The notes: generated by a model not told the origin, from the letters alone. A stretch of DNA of 34,371 nt from Pseudarthrobacter albicanus (GCF_018224015.1 NZ_JAGPOT010000071.1:1-34371); one strand, 5' to 3'; shown: positions 10,501 through 18,539, counted from the stretch's first letter. Numbers and translations are program-made.

Positions 10501-11094
10501 ATGGATGGATCTGTTCTCGAACTCCTGGAGCGGGCGCTCAATCAGGGCGCCGCCGTCATCGCCCTGGTCCGGCCGGGGCAGGCCGGGTTGCCCACACCGT
10601 GCACCGACTGGGATGTGGAACATCTCGTCAGGCATCTCGTCGTGCAGGACCTTCCGCACTTCACGGTTGCCGCCCGCGGCGGGGCGCCGGACTGGACGTC
10701 GCCGCCGGGTGAGCTCGGCGGGGACTGGCCGCAGCAATTTCTCCTGGGCGCCCAGCAACTGCTGGAAATCTGGGCTGCCGCGGATCTCGACCAGCCGGTC
10801 GCACTGCCGGGCGGCGGCCAGGCGCCGCTGCGCTCCCGGGCCGACCAGCAGATAGCCGAGCTCGCCGTCCACAGTTGGGACCTGGCCCGGGCCACGTCCG
10901 CCGGCGTGCATCTGGACCCCGCTCTGGCCGAGCACGCCCTCGCCTGGTCCCGGCGGATGCTGCGGCCCGAATTCCGCGGACCCGGCAAGGTCTTCGGTGC
11001 GGAGATTCCGGTGCCGGAGGATTCCTCCGCCTATGACCGGCTGGCAGGCTGGTTTGGCCGTGATCCGGGATGGACGCCCGCGGCCCACCGGTGA
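10501..11094 (+). CDS. TIGR03086-type maleylpyruvate isomerase family protein
   Basis: 197 residues with the DinB-like four-helix fold of mycothiol-dependent maleylpyruvate isomerases. The N-terminal region carries TPCTDWDVEHLVRHLV with the metal-ligand histidine, and later comes IAELAVHSWDLARAT with the second histidine. TIGR03086 proteins are abundant in actinobacteria and most have no known substrate; some may be mycothiol-dependent transferases. GAAGGAAGG lies shortly upstream of the ATG. It is 33 bases after DUF2469 and could be co-transcribed. Confidence 0.82.
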   Translation: MDGSVLELLERALNQGAAVIALVRPGQAGLPTPCTDWDVEHLVRHLVVQDLPHFTVAARGGAPDWTSPPGELGGDWPQQFLLGAQQLLEIWAAADLDQPVALPGGGQAPLRSRADQQIAELAVHSWDLARATSAGVHLDPALAEHALAWSRRMLRPEFRGPGKVFGAEIPVPEDSSAYDRLAGWFGRDPGWTPAAHR

Positions 11095-11141
11095 GCGACA
11101 CGAGAGGGCGTCATGGCTGCGGATCCCCGGCAGGCAGGAAC

Positions 11142-11147
11142 TAGGCT
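11142..11147 (+). promoter_or_regulatory. Putative -10 element of a leaderless aldo/keto reductase transcript
   Basis: TAGGCT stands six bases before the ATG at 11154, with no Shine-Dalgarno between them. The arrangement repeats that at 1929-1934. Confidence 0.4.
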
Positions 11148-11153
11148 GGGCCC

Positions 11154-11987
11154 ATGGCATACCCTTTGGCCCCCACCGTTCCAATGGCGCATGGCCCGCG
11201 CATCCCCCTGATCGGTCTCGGCACCTGGCCGATGCAGGATGAAGAAACAGCCGACGCCGTCGCCGCCGCCGTCGAGGCCGGATACCGGCTCTTTGACACC
11301 GCCGAGAACTACGGCAACGAGACAGGCGTGGGGAACGGCATAAGGCGCAGCGGAGTAGCGCGCGAGGATGTCTTCATCACCACCAAGTTCAATAAGGAAT
11401 GGCACAGCTACGACGGCGCACACCGCGCCTTCGACGCCAGCGCCGCCAGGCTTGGCGTCCAGTACATGGACCTGCTGCTCATACACTGGCCCAACCCCGG
11501 CCAGGACCGCTACGTGGAAGCGTTCCAGGGCCTCAGGGCCCTGCTCGACGCCGGAAAGGTCCGGGCGATCGGGACCTCCAATTTCAAGCCGGCACATTTG
11601 AAGCGGCTGTTTGACGAAGGGCTGACACCCCACGTCAACCAGATCCAGCTGGATCCAGAGCACACCCGGGCAGATATCCGCCAGGTCCATGCAGAATACG
11701 GGATTGTCACCGAGGCCTGGAGCCCGCTGGGCAGGGGCGGCCCCGTCCTGGACAACCGCCTGATCGTGGACCTGGCCGCGGCCTACCAACGGACGCCCAG
11801 CCAGATCGTCCTCCGCTGGCACACCCAGCAGGGCATCGTGGCGACCCCCAAGTCAGCCGACGTCGGGCGGCAAAAAGAGAACATCAACATCTTCGACTTT
11901 CACCTGACCCCGGACGAAATCGACCAGATCAGCGCGCTGGATTCCGGGGCGCCGGTGGGGCTCGACGCGGACGAGTTCGGCCACTAG
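11154..11987 (+). CDS. Aldo/keto reductase (2,5-diketogluconate reductase-like)
   Basis: 277-residue NADPH-dependent oxidoreductase of the AKR superfamily (single-domain TIM barrel). The catalytic tetrad is complete: D48 (YRLFDTA), Y53 (ENYGNE), K78 (ITTKFNKE) and H111 (LLIHWPN). The C-terminal cofactor-binding stretch includes VATPKSADVGRQKENI. The closest named group is the AKR5-like diketogluconate/glyoxal reductases; the physiological substrate is unknown. It is a single gene between the TIGR03086 gene and yraN. Confidence 0.92.
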   Translation: MAYPLAPTVPMAHGPRIPLIGLGTWPMQDEETADAVAAAVEAGYRLFDTAENYGNETGVGNGIRRSGVAREDVFITTKFNKEWHSYDGAHRAFDASAARLGVQYMDLLLIHWPNPGQDRYVEAFQGLRALLDAGKVRAIGTSNFKPAHLKRLFDEGLTPHVNQIQLDPEHTRADIRQVHAEYGIVTEAWSPLGRGGPVLDNRLIVDLAAAYQRTPSQIVLRWHTQQGIVATPKSADVGRQKENINIFDFHLTPDEIDQISALDSGAPVGLDADEFGH

Positions 11988-12082
11988 CCCGCCCGGTTCC
12001 GTCTTGCGTGGCGGGGCCGGAGTTTCCCACATAGCCCGTTGAGGCCCTGTGCCGCCCGTCCGTGCCGCCGCAGGCTGGTGTC

Positions 12083-12439
12083 ATGAGAGCTAAGGATGTG
12101 CTGGGCCGCCGCGGGGAAGAACTCGCCGCCGGCTACCTTGAAGCCCACGGCATGCGGATCGTGGACCGCAACTGGCGCTGCCCCGAGGGTGAAATTGACA
12201 TCGTCGCGCTCGACGGCGACGCGCTGGTCGTTGTGGAAGTGAAGACGAGGAAATCCCTCGACTACGGGCATCCCTTCGAAGCGGTGGGCGCGGAGAAACT
12301 GGCCAGGCTGCACCGCCTGGCGGCGGCGTGGTGCCGCGGGCATGAACCGCGGAGGCCGCTGCGCCGGGTGGACGTGGTTGCTGTGCTCGACGACGGCACC
12401 GCGGCTCCCGTCCTCGAACACCTCAAGGGGGTGGTGTAG
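12083..12439 (+). CDS. YraN family (UPF0102) endonuclease-like protein
   Basis: 118 residues with a restriction-endonuclease-like fold. The conserved blocks are GRRGEELAAGYLEAHG, the EGEIDIVALDGDALVVVEVKTRK core with the PD-(D/E)xK-type acidic residues and lysine, and the C-terminal RRVDVVAVL. The biological role is uncertain. It precedes comM and dprA in most actinobacteria, suggesting a link to DNA processing. ATG at 12083 matches the family N-terminus. The comM GTG directly follows its TAG. Confidence 0.9.
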   Translation: MRAKDVLGRRGEELAAGYLEAHGMRIVDRNWRCPEGEIDIVALDGDALVVVEVKTRKSLDYGHPFEAVGAEKLARLHRLAAAWCRGHEPRRPLRRVDVVAVLDDGTAAPVLEHLKGVV

Positions 12440-13909
12440 GTGGCCCTGGGCCGGACGTACTCCGTGGCCTTGGTGGGGCTCAACGGCTACATCGTCGAGG
12501 TCGAGGCGGACATCGGCCAAACGCTGCCGGCATTCGTGATCCTGGGGCTGCCGGATGCCTCGCTCAACGAGGCCAAAGAACGGATCCGCTCCGCGGCCCA
12601 GAACTCGGGCATCCCGCTCAGCCGCCGGAAGATCACCGCCAACCTCATTCCCGCGTCGCTGCCCAAACGCGGCTCCGGCTTTGACCTCGCGATCGCCATG
12701 GCGGTGCTGCTGGCCTCGAACGACATCCGTTCCACCGGCCGGACAGTCTTCATCGCCGAGCTCGGCCTGGACGGCAGGCTGCGCCCGGTCCGCGGCATCC
12801 TTCCGGCGGTCATGGCAGCGGTCCGGTCCGGCTACCCGGATGTGGTGGTGGCCCGGGGCAACGCGGCGGAGGCAAGCCTCGTGCCCGGCGCCCGGGTCCA
12901 GGGCTATGCCACACTGGCCCGGCTCGCCTTCGACTTCGGCGCCGATCCCCAGGATCTGGCGCTGGACTTTGAACCCGGGCCCGACGAGGCGGACAGTGAC
13001 GCAGGAGCCGATGCCGTTCCCCTCCAGCCGCCGGACATGTGCGATGTCTCCGGCCAGGCCGAGGCCCGGCGCGCCCTGGAAGTTGCGGCCGCCGGCGCCC
13101 ACCACCTTTTGCTGACGGGTCCGCCCGGAGCGGGCAAGACGATGCTGGCCGAGCGGCTGCCAGGACTCCTGCCGGACCTGGGGGACACCGAGGCCATGGA
13201 AGTGACCGCGATCCATTCGCTGTGCTCCCTGACCACGGCCTCCGTGCGGCTGCTGCGCCGGCCGCCCTACGAGAACCCGCACCACACGGCCACCTCGGCC
13301 GCCATCATCGGCGGCGGGTCCGGGCTGCCGCGGCCGGGTGCCGCGTCCCGGGCCCACCGCGGGGTGCTGTTCCTGGACGAGGCGCCGGAATATGAACGCC
13401 GCGTCCTGGACGCCCTCCGGCAGCCGCTGGAAAGCGGCGAGCTGGTCATTCACCGCTCGGCGGGTACCGCCGCCTATCCGGCCCGGTTCCAGCTGGTCCT
13501 CGCGGCCAACCCGTGCCCCTGCGGCAAGGCCTCCGGCAAGGGCGTGGACTGCACCTGCACCCCCACCATGCGGCGCCGCTATCTGGCCCGGATGTCCGGC
13601 CCGCTGCTGGACAGGGTCGACATCCAGCTGGAGGTGGAGCGGGTCTCGTTGGCGGACTTCGGCCGGCCCGGCGCGGAGGAGGACACCGCCACCATCGCGG
13701 CACGGGTCCGGGCGGCGCGGGACCGTCAGCTGGAAAGGCTGCTGCCGTACGGGCTGGAAACCAACGCACAGGTGCCCGGGCGCCTGCTTCGCGGTTCCCT
13801 GCGGCTCGCCGCCCCCACCACCAGGATCCTGGACCACGCCCTGGAACGCGGCGTACTGACCGCCCGCGGCTACGACCGTGTGCTGCGCCTAGCGTGGATG
13901 CTAGACTAG
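12440..13909 (+). CDS. comM: ComM/YifB ATPase, 3' end replaced by an inserted element
   Basis: Mg-chelatase-like AAA+ protein; in Gram-negative bacteria ComM is a helicase promoting branch migration in natural transformation. The N-terminal Lon-protease-like domain starts SVALVGLNGYIVEVEADIG. Walker A is GPPGAGKT (227-234) and Walker B is VLFLDEAPEY. Zinc-binding cysteines lie in NPCPCGKASG and CTCTP. The first 483 codons are native; from codon 484 the frame continues into the element and stops after LAWMLD, giving 489 residues instead of 516. The lost part is the final helix of the C-terminal domain, so the product is probably impaired, though the ATPase core is intact. The GTG start abuts the yraN stop. 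Confidence 0.93.
   Translation: MALGRTYSVALVGLNGYIVEVEADIGQTLPAFVILGLPDASLNEAKERIRSAAQNSGIPLSRRKITANLIPASLPKRGSGFDLAIAMAVLLASNDIRSTGRTVFIAELGLDGRLRPVRGILPAVMAAVRSGYPDVVVARGNAAEASLVPGARVQGYATLARLAFDFGADPQDLALDFEPGPDEADSDAGADAVPLQPPDMCDVSGQAEARRALEVAAAGAHHLLLTGPPGAGKTMLAERLPGLLPDLGDTEAMEVTAIHSLCSLTTASVRLLRRPPYENPHHTATSAAIIGGGSGLPRPGAASRAHRGVLFLDEAPEYERRVLDALRQPLESGELVIHRSAGTAAYPARFQLVLAANPCPCGKASGKGVDCTCTPTMRRRYLARMSGPLLDRVDIQLEVERVSLADFGRPGAEEDTATIAARVRAARDRQLERLLPYGLETNAQVPGRLLRGSLRLAAPTTRILDHALERGVLTARGYDRVLRLAWMLD
13889..13890. other. attL crossover dinucleotide (CT) in comM
   Basis: Left junction of the element. Sequence to the left continues comM; sequence from 13891 belongs to the element. 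CT is shared with 24236-24237. It is the exact centre of dyad symmetry of the rebuilt attP: ATCC/GGAT at 6.5-9.5 bases and ACATCTG/CAGATGT at 20.5-26.5 bases on either side. Other short matches at the junctions (GC, TGGA) do not give symmetry. Confidence 0.8.
13902..13907 (+). promoter_or_regulatory. Putative -10 of the integrase gene
   Basis: TAGACT ends seven bases before the GTG start, the same leaderless spacing as at 1929 and 11142. It lies in the element half of attL, so sequence upstream of it differs between the integrated form (comM) and the circular form (right end of the element). Inference by pattern only. Confidence 0.3.
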
Positions 13910-13914
13910 CAGAT

Positions 13915-15339
13915 GTGAAATCAATTGTGTACCTACGAATTTCTCAGGATCGTACCGGTGAGAGGGCAGGCGTTGACCGGCAAAGGGAGGACTGCCTCAA
14001 GCGTGCCGCCGAGCGCGGCTGGGAGGTTGTAGCCATCGAAACCGACAACGACATCTCCGCGGCTGGCAAAAGGCGCCGCCCTGGCTTTGAATCGGTCCTC
14101 GAAGCCGTAGAAACGGAAGCAGTACAAGTAGTCGTCGCATGGGATCTGACACGACTACAGCGGAGCAGACGGGATGAGGTGCGTCTCTACGAACTCTGCC
14201 AGAAGCGCGGCGTCCGGTTGGCACTCGTGAACGGTGCCGAATTGGATTTCCAGACGGCTGCCGGCAGGTTTGTTGCCGACTCATTGGGAAGCGTCGCCCG
14301 ATTGGAAATTGAGATGAAGTCTGACCGCCAGATACGAGCGTCCCAACAATCAGCGGCGGCGGGTAAAAGGGTCGGAGGCAGGCGCCCGTTCGGTTACGAC
14401 GTCGACGGCATGACTGTACGCCGGGACGAAGCGGAAGCCATACGTTCTGGCTATGAATCCGTGCTGGCGGGCGTCCCGTTGGCGGAGATTGCCAGGGCAT
14501 GGAACGCGGCCGGATTTGTTACGGGTCAGACGAGGCAGAAACCGCCGCATCAGGGGGAACCGTCGCCTTGGAAGGCGTATTCGGTCCGCATGGTCATGCT
14601 CAACCCTCGGAACATGGGAGAGCGGGCGTACAAAGGCGAGATAGTATCCAAGGCCCTCTGGCCGCCTATCGTGGAGGAAAGCACCTGGAGGGCAGTGGAG
14701 GCCATTTTGAAGCATCCTAAGCGTCGTAGCGCCCCCGCGAGCGCCAAGTATTTGTTGTCGGGTATCGCTCGATGCGGTGTTTGCGGCGCAACGGTACATG
14801 CTGGGGGATCGGCGCGCCCGGGCGTTCGCGCCTACAGGTGTGGCGGATCCACGGGTCACTTCGCACGGATGGCCGACCCAGTGGAAGCCTATGTCCGCTC
14901 CGTCGTGGTTGGCATCCTGTCCAACTACGACGCCCGGGACCTTCTCCACGACGACAAGCACCCGGACATAGACGCCTTGCGGGCGCAATCGATCGGCCTC
15001 CGGGAACGACTAGACGCGCTCGCCGTCGATTTTGCTGATGGGATCCTGACGGGCTCCCAAATACGGACGGCCACCGAACGGCTGAGGCGTAACCTCGCAG
15101 AAGTCGAGGCCCAAATGGCAGACGCCGGCCGCGTGGACAAGCTCGGCCCGCTTGTGTCCGCTTCGGACGTCGGGGCAGCCTGGGATGCTTTGAGCGTCTC
15201 ACGCCAGCGGGCAGTATTGGAGGTGCTGATGGATGTCATCATCTATCCGCCAGGCCGTGGAACAAGAACGTTCAACCCCGATACCGTGGACATTAGACCC
15301 CTTACATCCACCCAACCCAACTCGAACCAGGGAGTTTGA
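13915..15339 (+). CDS. Large serine recombinase, element integrase
   Basis: 474 residues. The catalytic domain begins KSIVYLRISQDRTGE with the nucleophile S10, followed by VVVAWDLTRLQRSRRDE. The recombinase domain (about 155-270) includes GGRRPFGYDVDG and SVRMVMLNPRNMGERAYKG. The zinc-ribbon domain has SGIARCGVCGATVHAGG and YRCGG, then a helical coiled-coil segment, ending near YPPGRGTRTFNPDTV. GTG at 13915 is chosen because it directly precedes the first catalytic-domain strand; the frame is open far upstream only because comM lies in another frame. It starts five bases after the truncated comM stop and 25 bases after the crossover, so it belongs to the attL junction. Confidence 0.94.
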   Translation: MKSIVYLRISQDRTGERAGVDRQREDCLKRAAERGWEVVAIETDNDISAAGKRRRPGFESVLEAVETEAVQVVVAWDLTRLQRSRRDEVRLYELCQKRGVRLALVNGAELDFQTAAGRFVADSLGSVARLEIEMKSDRQIRASQQSAAAGKRVGGRRPFGYDVDGMTVRRDEAEAIRSGYESVLAGVPLAEIARAWNAAGFVTGQTRQKPPHQGEPSPWKAYSVRMVMLNPRNMGERAYKGEIVSKALWPPIVEESTWRAVEAILKHPKRRSAPASAKYLLSGIARCGVCGATVHAGGSARPGVRAYRCGGSTGHFARMADPVEAYVRSVVVGILSNYDARDLLHDDKHPDIDALRAQSIGLRERLDALAVDFADGILTGSQIRTATERLRRNLAEVEAQMADAGRVDKLGPLVSASDVGAAWDALSVSRQRAVLEVLMDVIIYPPGRGTRTFNPDTVDIRPLTSTQPNSNQGV

Positions 15340-15342
15340 CTA

Positions 15343-15930
15343 ATGCCAACCAAGAGAGTGTTGGACAGTGCTGATGGCGGAGGGTGGCACACCAGCAAAA
15401 TCCGGGAGTGGCGTGTTTCCTTGGGTACCAATCCCTCTATGCAAACGCCATCGCTTCGGCGTGCGGTGGAGTCTGGAAATTGGCCAAATGTCATTTTACG
15501 GTGCCGCCATTTGCATCCGCTGGTCAGCGTTCATTTGTATGACGTCGCGGGACATTGGCTCCTTGTTGCGACTGGTGCTGACGATCTGAGTACAACTGAC
15601 TCCTTTTCGTGGGCCAGCACAAAAATGGAAGACCCAGCAGTTGAAAGGCACTGTGCATGGAATCCGAAGACCGGCAAGGGGGAAGGATTCGGGCTGATTC
15701 CTGGGACCTGCAGCAAGCGCTTCGTATCACACCACAGAGGGCAATACACCTGTCCCGAACACGGGTCCAAGATCCGCAGTCAAATTGGTCAGCACAGGAC
15801 TACGTTCATTTGCATGAAATGTAGCTCGGCAACTAAGACCGTGCGGTTCGATCGCACATTGGATGATCTGTTGGAGTCGTATTGCAAAGCGGTGGCAAGG
15901 AAGCAACGATTCGCTCAAGTCCAGCCGTGA
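15343..15930 (+). CDS. Hypothetical protein with possible zinc ribbon
   Basis: 195 residues, family not recognised. It starts three bases after the integrase stop, so it is probably translated from the same message. Paired Cys/His groups (TCPEHGSK near residue 137 and FICMKCSS near 157) could form a zinc ribbon. The N-terminal half mentions no known fold; WNPKTGKGEGFG lies mid-protein. Its position would suit a recombination directionality factor or another integrase partner, but nothing in the sequence proves that. Codon use is less GC-biased than in flanking chromosomal genes. Confidence 0.6.
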   Translation: MPTKRVLDSADGGGWHTSKIREWRVSLGTNPSMQTPSLRRAVESGNWPNVILRCRHLHPLVSVHLYDVAGHWLLVATGADDLSTTDSFSWASTKMEDPAVERHCAWNPKTGKGEGFGLIPGTCSKRFVSHHRGQYTCPEHGSKIRSQIGQHRTTFICMKCSSATKTVRFDRTLDDLLESYCKAVARKQRFAQVQP

Positions 15931-16060
15931 ATTGACGTGCATGGCGCATATGCCCTATGTTGGCAACAAGGCATAGTTGCCCTAGAGATGGATTGATCCA
16001 AGCTCCCCGACGGAATGGGCCCTCAGTGCGAACCGTCTACTGCGCTTAGCGCCATCGTCC

Positions 16061-16096
16061 GACAAGACATGAAACCGAGATTGGTCATGTCTTGTC
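16061..16096. promoter_or_regulatory. 12-bp inverted repeat at the start of the replication gene set
   Basis: GACAAGACATGA (16061-16072) and its exact reverse complement (16085-16096) are separated by 12 bases. The right arm contains the TTG at 16092 that opens the next gene. It could be an operator for the rightward operon or an RNA hairpin hiding that start. Confidence 0.6.
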
Positions 16097-16319
16097 CGTT
16101 TCTGACGAAATCAACTTTCACAAAACGTCCGCCGCAGCTCTCACTCGGCACCGATCGTCCGACGATCCAGAACTCATCGCGCACCGCCAAGAGCTGAAAA
16201 CGCTCACTCTTTCCAAGCACGTCCAGAAGGTAGTCGATTCTTGGCCGCGTCTAACGGAAGATCAGCTAAACCGAGTCGCACTCCTGCTCCGCCCTTCGCA
16301 GGGAGGCCGTGCAGCGTGA
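16092..16319 (+). CDS. Small conserved element protein
   Basis: 75 residues from a TTG start. The sequence ELKTLTLSKHVQKVVDSWPRLTEDQLNRVALLL is like small proteins common in actinobacterial prophages and plasmids (pattern: helix, then PPLTxEQxxxLAxLL). Function unknown. No ATG or GTG in frame exists after the preceding stop, so TTG 16092 is the only usable start. Its TGA overlaps the ATG of the next gene (TGATG), indicating translational coupling. Confidence 0.6.
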   Translation: MSVSDEINFHKTSAAALTRHRSSDDPELIAHRQELKTLTLSKHVQKVVDSWPRLTEDQLNRVALLLRPSQGGRAA

Positions 16320-16579
16320 TGGCAAAAGAAAACCGGCCCGTTGCTACCGGACCGGCCTCGACTACCTTTTCTACCTCGAGTGTACGTTACCAAGTTAGTG
16401 ATGATCGAGTCACTGCACGCGGAGCGGCATACACGGTGCCGGGTAAGCGTCCGGAGGTTCAGTGCGGGCACGGCGGACCAAGCCACCGTTGTAACCGGCA
16501 ACGCAGCCATTCCGGACGCCATGCCTTCATCTGGTGGGGCCTCGGTGGCGTGGTGCGCTCGACATGGGGCGGTGCCTGA
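16319..16579 (+). CDS. Small Cys/His protein, possible zinc finger
   Basis: 86 residues. After a polar N-terminus comes VQCGHGGPSHRCNRQRSHSG followed by RHAFIWW. The C-x-H...C...H...H arrangement resembles short zinc-binding motifs (CGLPxGHxGxH) of actinophage proteins. Both ends overlap neighbours as TGATG (16317-16321 and 16577-16581), so it sits in a tightly coupled three-gene set leading into the replication protein. Function unknown. Confidence 0.55.
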   Translation: MAKENRPVATGPASTTFSTSSVRYQVSDDRVTARGAAYTVPGKRPEVQCGHGGPSHRCNRQRSHSGRHAFIWWGLGGVVRSTWGGA

Positions 16580-17304
16580 TGGCGCGGATCAGAACCATCA
16601 AGCCCGAGTTCTGGACCGACGGGAACATCGTGAAGCTGTCACCCCTGGCCCGGCTCTTCTTCATCGGCATGTGGAACTTCACACTCTGCGATCACGGCCA
16701 TGTCGCCGACGACGCGCTCCGCCTGAAGTTGCAGATCCTGCCCATGGACGACATCGACCCCGAAGCCATCTTGTCGGAAATCATCACAGCCGGCCGCGTG
16801 CATCGGATCGCGGATACGGCAGGCCGGTCTTACCTGCACATCAAGCGCTTCGAAGACCACCAGAAGATCGACCCTCGCTGGAAAACACGGTGCCCCGCCT
16901 GCGCTCAGGCGGACTCACTCACTCTCACCGAAACTCAGGTGAGTTTGAGTGAGCCACAACGAGACTCCCCGGAACTCACCCTAGGAAGGGATGGGATGGG
17001 AAGGGATGGGAAAAAGACTTCATCAAAGCCTGCGGCTTCGCCGGAGTTCGACGCCTTCTATTCCGTGTACCCGCGCCACGTCGGCAAGGTGGCAGCGCGC
17101 AAAGCCTATGACAAGGCGCTGAAGCTCACCGACGCGGCGACGATCAGGGCCGGCGTCGAAGATCTGCGCATTCAAGTAGCGGGCAAAGATCAGCAATTCA
17201 CCCCGCATCCCGCTACATGGCTGAATGAAGGCCGATGGGACGATGAGGCGACCAAGGTAGCTGCTCCGATAGTCCCGGCGATGTACGGATGGGCGAACCG
17301 ATGA
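16579..17304 (+). CDS. Phage-type replication initiator / helicase-loader-like protein
   Basis: 241 residues. The N-terminus MARIRTIKPEFWTDGNIVKL is characteristic of phage replication (replisome-organiser) proteins with a winged-helix fold. A variable linker (about 115-150) is followed by a C-terminal domain with FDAFYSVYPRHVGKVAARKA and TPHPATWLNEGRWDDE, the pattern of DnaT/helicase-loading domains. ATG 16579 overlaps the preceding stop. The gene ends by overlapping the DnaB-like ATPase gene (ATGA), so loader and helicase are coupled. It presumably opens the element's origin and recruits the helicase. Confidence 0.8.
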   Translation: MARIRTIKPEFWTDGNIVKLSPLARLFFIGMWNFTLCDHGHVADDALRLKLQILPMDDIDPEAILSEIITAGRVHRIADTAGRSYLHIKRFEDHQKIDPRWKTRCPACAQADSLTLTETQVSLSEPQRDSPELTLGRDGMGRDGKKTSSKPAASPEFDAFYSVYPRHVGKVAARKAYDKALKLTDAATIRAGVEDLRIQVAGKDQQFTPHPATWLNEGRWDDEATKVAAPIVPAMYGWANR

Positions 17305-18539
17305 CCCCGGAAGAAATGGTCATCGGGGCATGCCTGCTCACCCCGGACAGTGTGCGGTTTGCCTCGAGCATCCTGGAGCCCGCCGACTTCCGATCAGCGA
17401 CCCACGCGCACCTGTTCCACGCCATCGTGCAGTTGCAGAAAGCCGGGGAGCCGGTAGAGCCGTTCAGTGTGTGGACCAAGGCGGAAGAGCTGGGCGCCCG
17501 CGGCGTCGGCGTTGTGGAGCTTCACGAAATGCTTCAGCGCGTCGGCTCGTCCGAGTCGATCAGCTTCTACGCCGATCAGGTCAAGGAAGCGGCGTCCCGC
17601 CGGAAGCTCTCAGCAATCGCCACAAAGCTAATGCGGGAGGCGGGCGACGAAACCTACCACCCGTCACAGGCGGCACAGACGGCCACGGAGGCGATCAAGA
17701 ACATTCAGGCCGGCACCAGCCATCGCATGACCACGAAGACGCTCCAAGAGATCCTTGCTGTCGAAGAGGATCACGACTGGCTGATCCCCGGCCTGCTCGA
17801 GCGCGGGGACCGGCTCATCCTGACCGGCTTCGAGGGCGGCGGCAAAACAACATGGATCCGGCAGATGATCATCTGTATGGCGGCGGGTATCCACCCGACG
17901 ACCATGAACATGCTCGAGCAGGCGCTGACAGTCCTTGTGGTGGACGCGGAGAACACGGAGGCGCAGTGGCGGGCGCAGGTCCGCGGCATGACAACCAAGG
18001 CCGCGAGTTATGGGTCAGTTGACCCGGCACCGAACATCCACATCCACGCTAAGGGCCGGATCGACATCACCAAGGATGCAACCTTGGGCGAAGTGCACCG
18101 GCTCATTGATGAACACAGGCCCGACGTCGTCGCCATCGGGCCGCTCTACAAGATGGTCTCGACCGGCATCAATAACGACCAGGAAGCGGCGCCGCTGATT
18201 ATGGCGCTCGACTCGCTGCGAGACCGCGGCGTGGCGCTAATCATGGAGGGCCACGCGTCCAAGGGCAACTCGCAGAACGCCACCCGGGATCTTGCGCCGC
18301 GTGGTTCGGCGGCGCTGATGGGGTGGCCCGAGTTTGGTTTCGGGCTCCACCCGGACGCCGACGACCCCGACAAGACGATCGTCACGAAGTGGCGCGGGGA
18401 CCGGGAGGCCGGCAGGCAATGGCCGAAAGAGCTATACCGCGGCGGCCCGTTCCCGTGGACCGGCGAGACGGTAGCCGCAACCACCAGGCAGCAGTACTAC
18501 GGATGGGACAAACAAGAGGAAGAACGAACCGCATGGTAA
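17301..18539 (+). CDS. DnaB-like replicative helicase/ATPase of the element
   Basis: 412 residues. The N-terminal DnaB domain (about 1-100) has EEMVIGACLLTPDSV and FRSATHAHLFHAIVQL. The RecA-type ATPase domain has Walker A LTGFEGGGKTTW (G176-T184), a DAEN acidic pair in LVVDAENTEAQW and RPDVVAIGPLYKM. The C-terminal half lacks part of the classical DnaB motifs and resembles RepA/AAA_25-type hexameric helicases. I chose ATG 17301, which overlaps the upstream TGA; ATG 17289 would add MGEP. It forms the replication module with the preceding gene. Confidence 0.82.
   Translation: MTPEEMVIGACLLTPDSVRFASSILEPADFRSATHAHLFHAIVQLQKAGEPVEPFSVWTKAEELGARGVGVVELHEMLQRVGSSESISFYADQVKEAASRRKLSAIATKLMREAGDETYHPSQAAQTATEAIKNIQAGTSHRMTTKTLQEILAVEEDHDWLIPGLLERGDRLILTGFEGGGKTTWIRQMIICMAAGIHPTTMNMLEQALTVLVVDAENTEAQWRAQVRGMTTKAASYGSVDPAPNIHIHAKGRIDITKDATLGEVHRLIDEHRPDVVAIGPLYKMVSTGINNDQEAAPLIMALDSLRDRGVALIMEGHASKGNSQNATRDLAPRGSAALMGWPEFGFGLHPDADDPDKTIVTKWRGDREAGRQWPKELYRGGPFPWTGETVAATTRQQYYGWDKQEEERTAW

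Noticed and set aside
7642..11184. Very long open frame on the minus strand (1180 codons)
   Set aside because: It lies wholly opposite rplS, lepB, lepB, rnhB, DUF2469 and the TIGR03086 gene; high-GC third-position bias creates such frames. No domain is visible.
11984..13837. 617-codon minus-strand frame opposite yraN-comM
   Set aside because: Antisense shadow of two well-recognised genes with Arg/Gly/Pro-biased composition and no motifs.
13895..13898. TGGA as the recombination core (also at 24242-24245)
   Set aside because: It is the longest identity at the junctions, but it gives no symmetric attP. The CT at 13889/24236 is the exact centre of two pairs of mirror arms; TGGA identity is explained by the Trp codon of comM and chance.
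15962..15981. Inverted repeat GGCAAC/GTTGCC and partial match CATAGTTG to the 26-bp palindrome
   Set aside because: Only half a site matches and the stem is 6 bp; not enough to call a second recombinase site.
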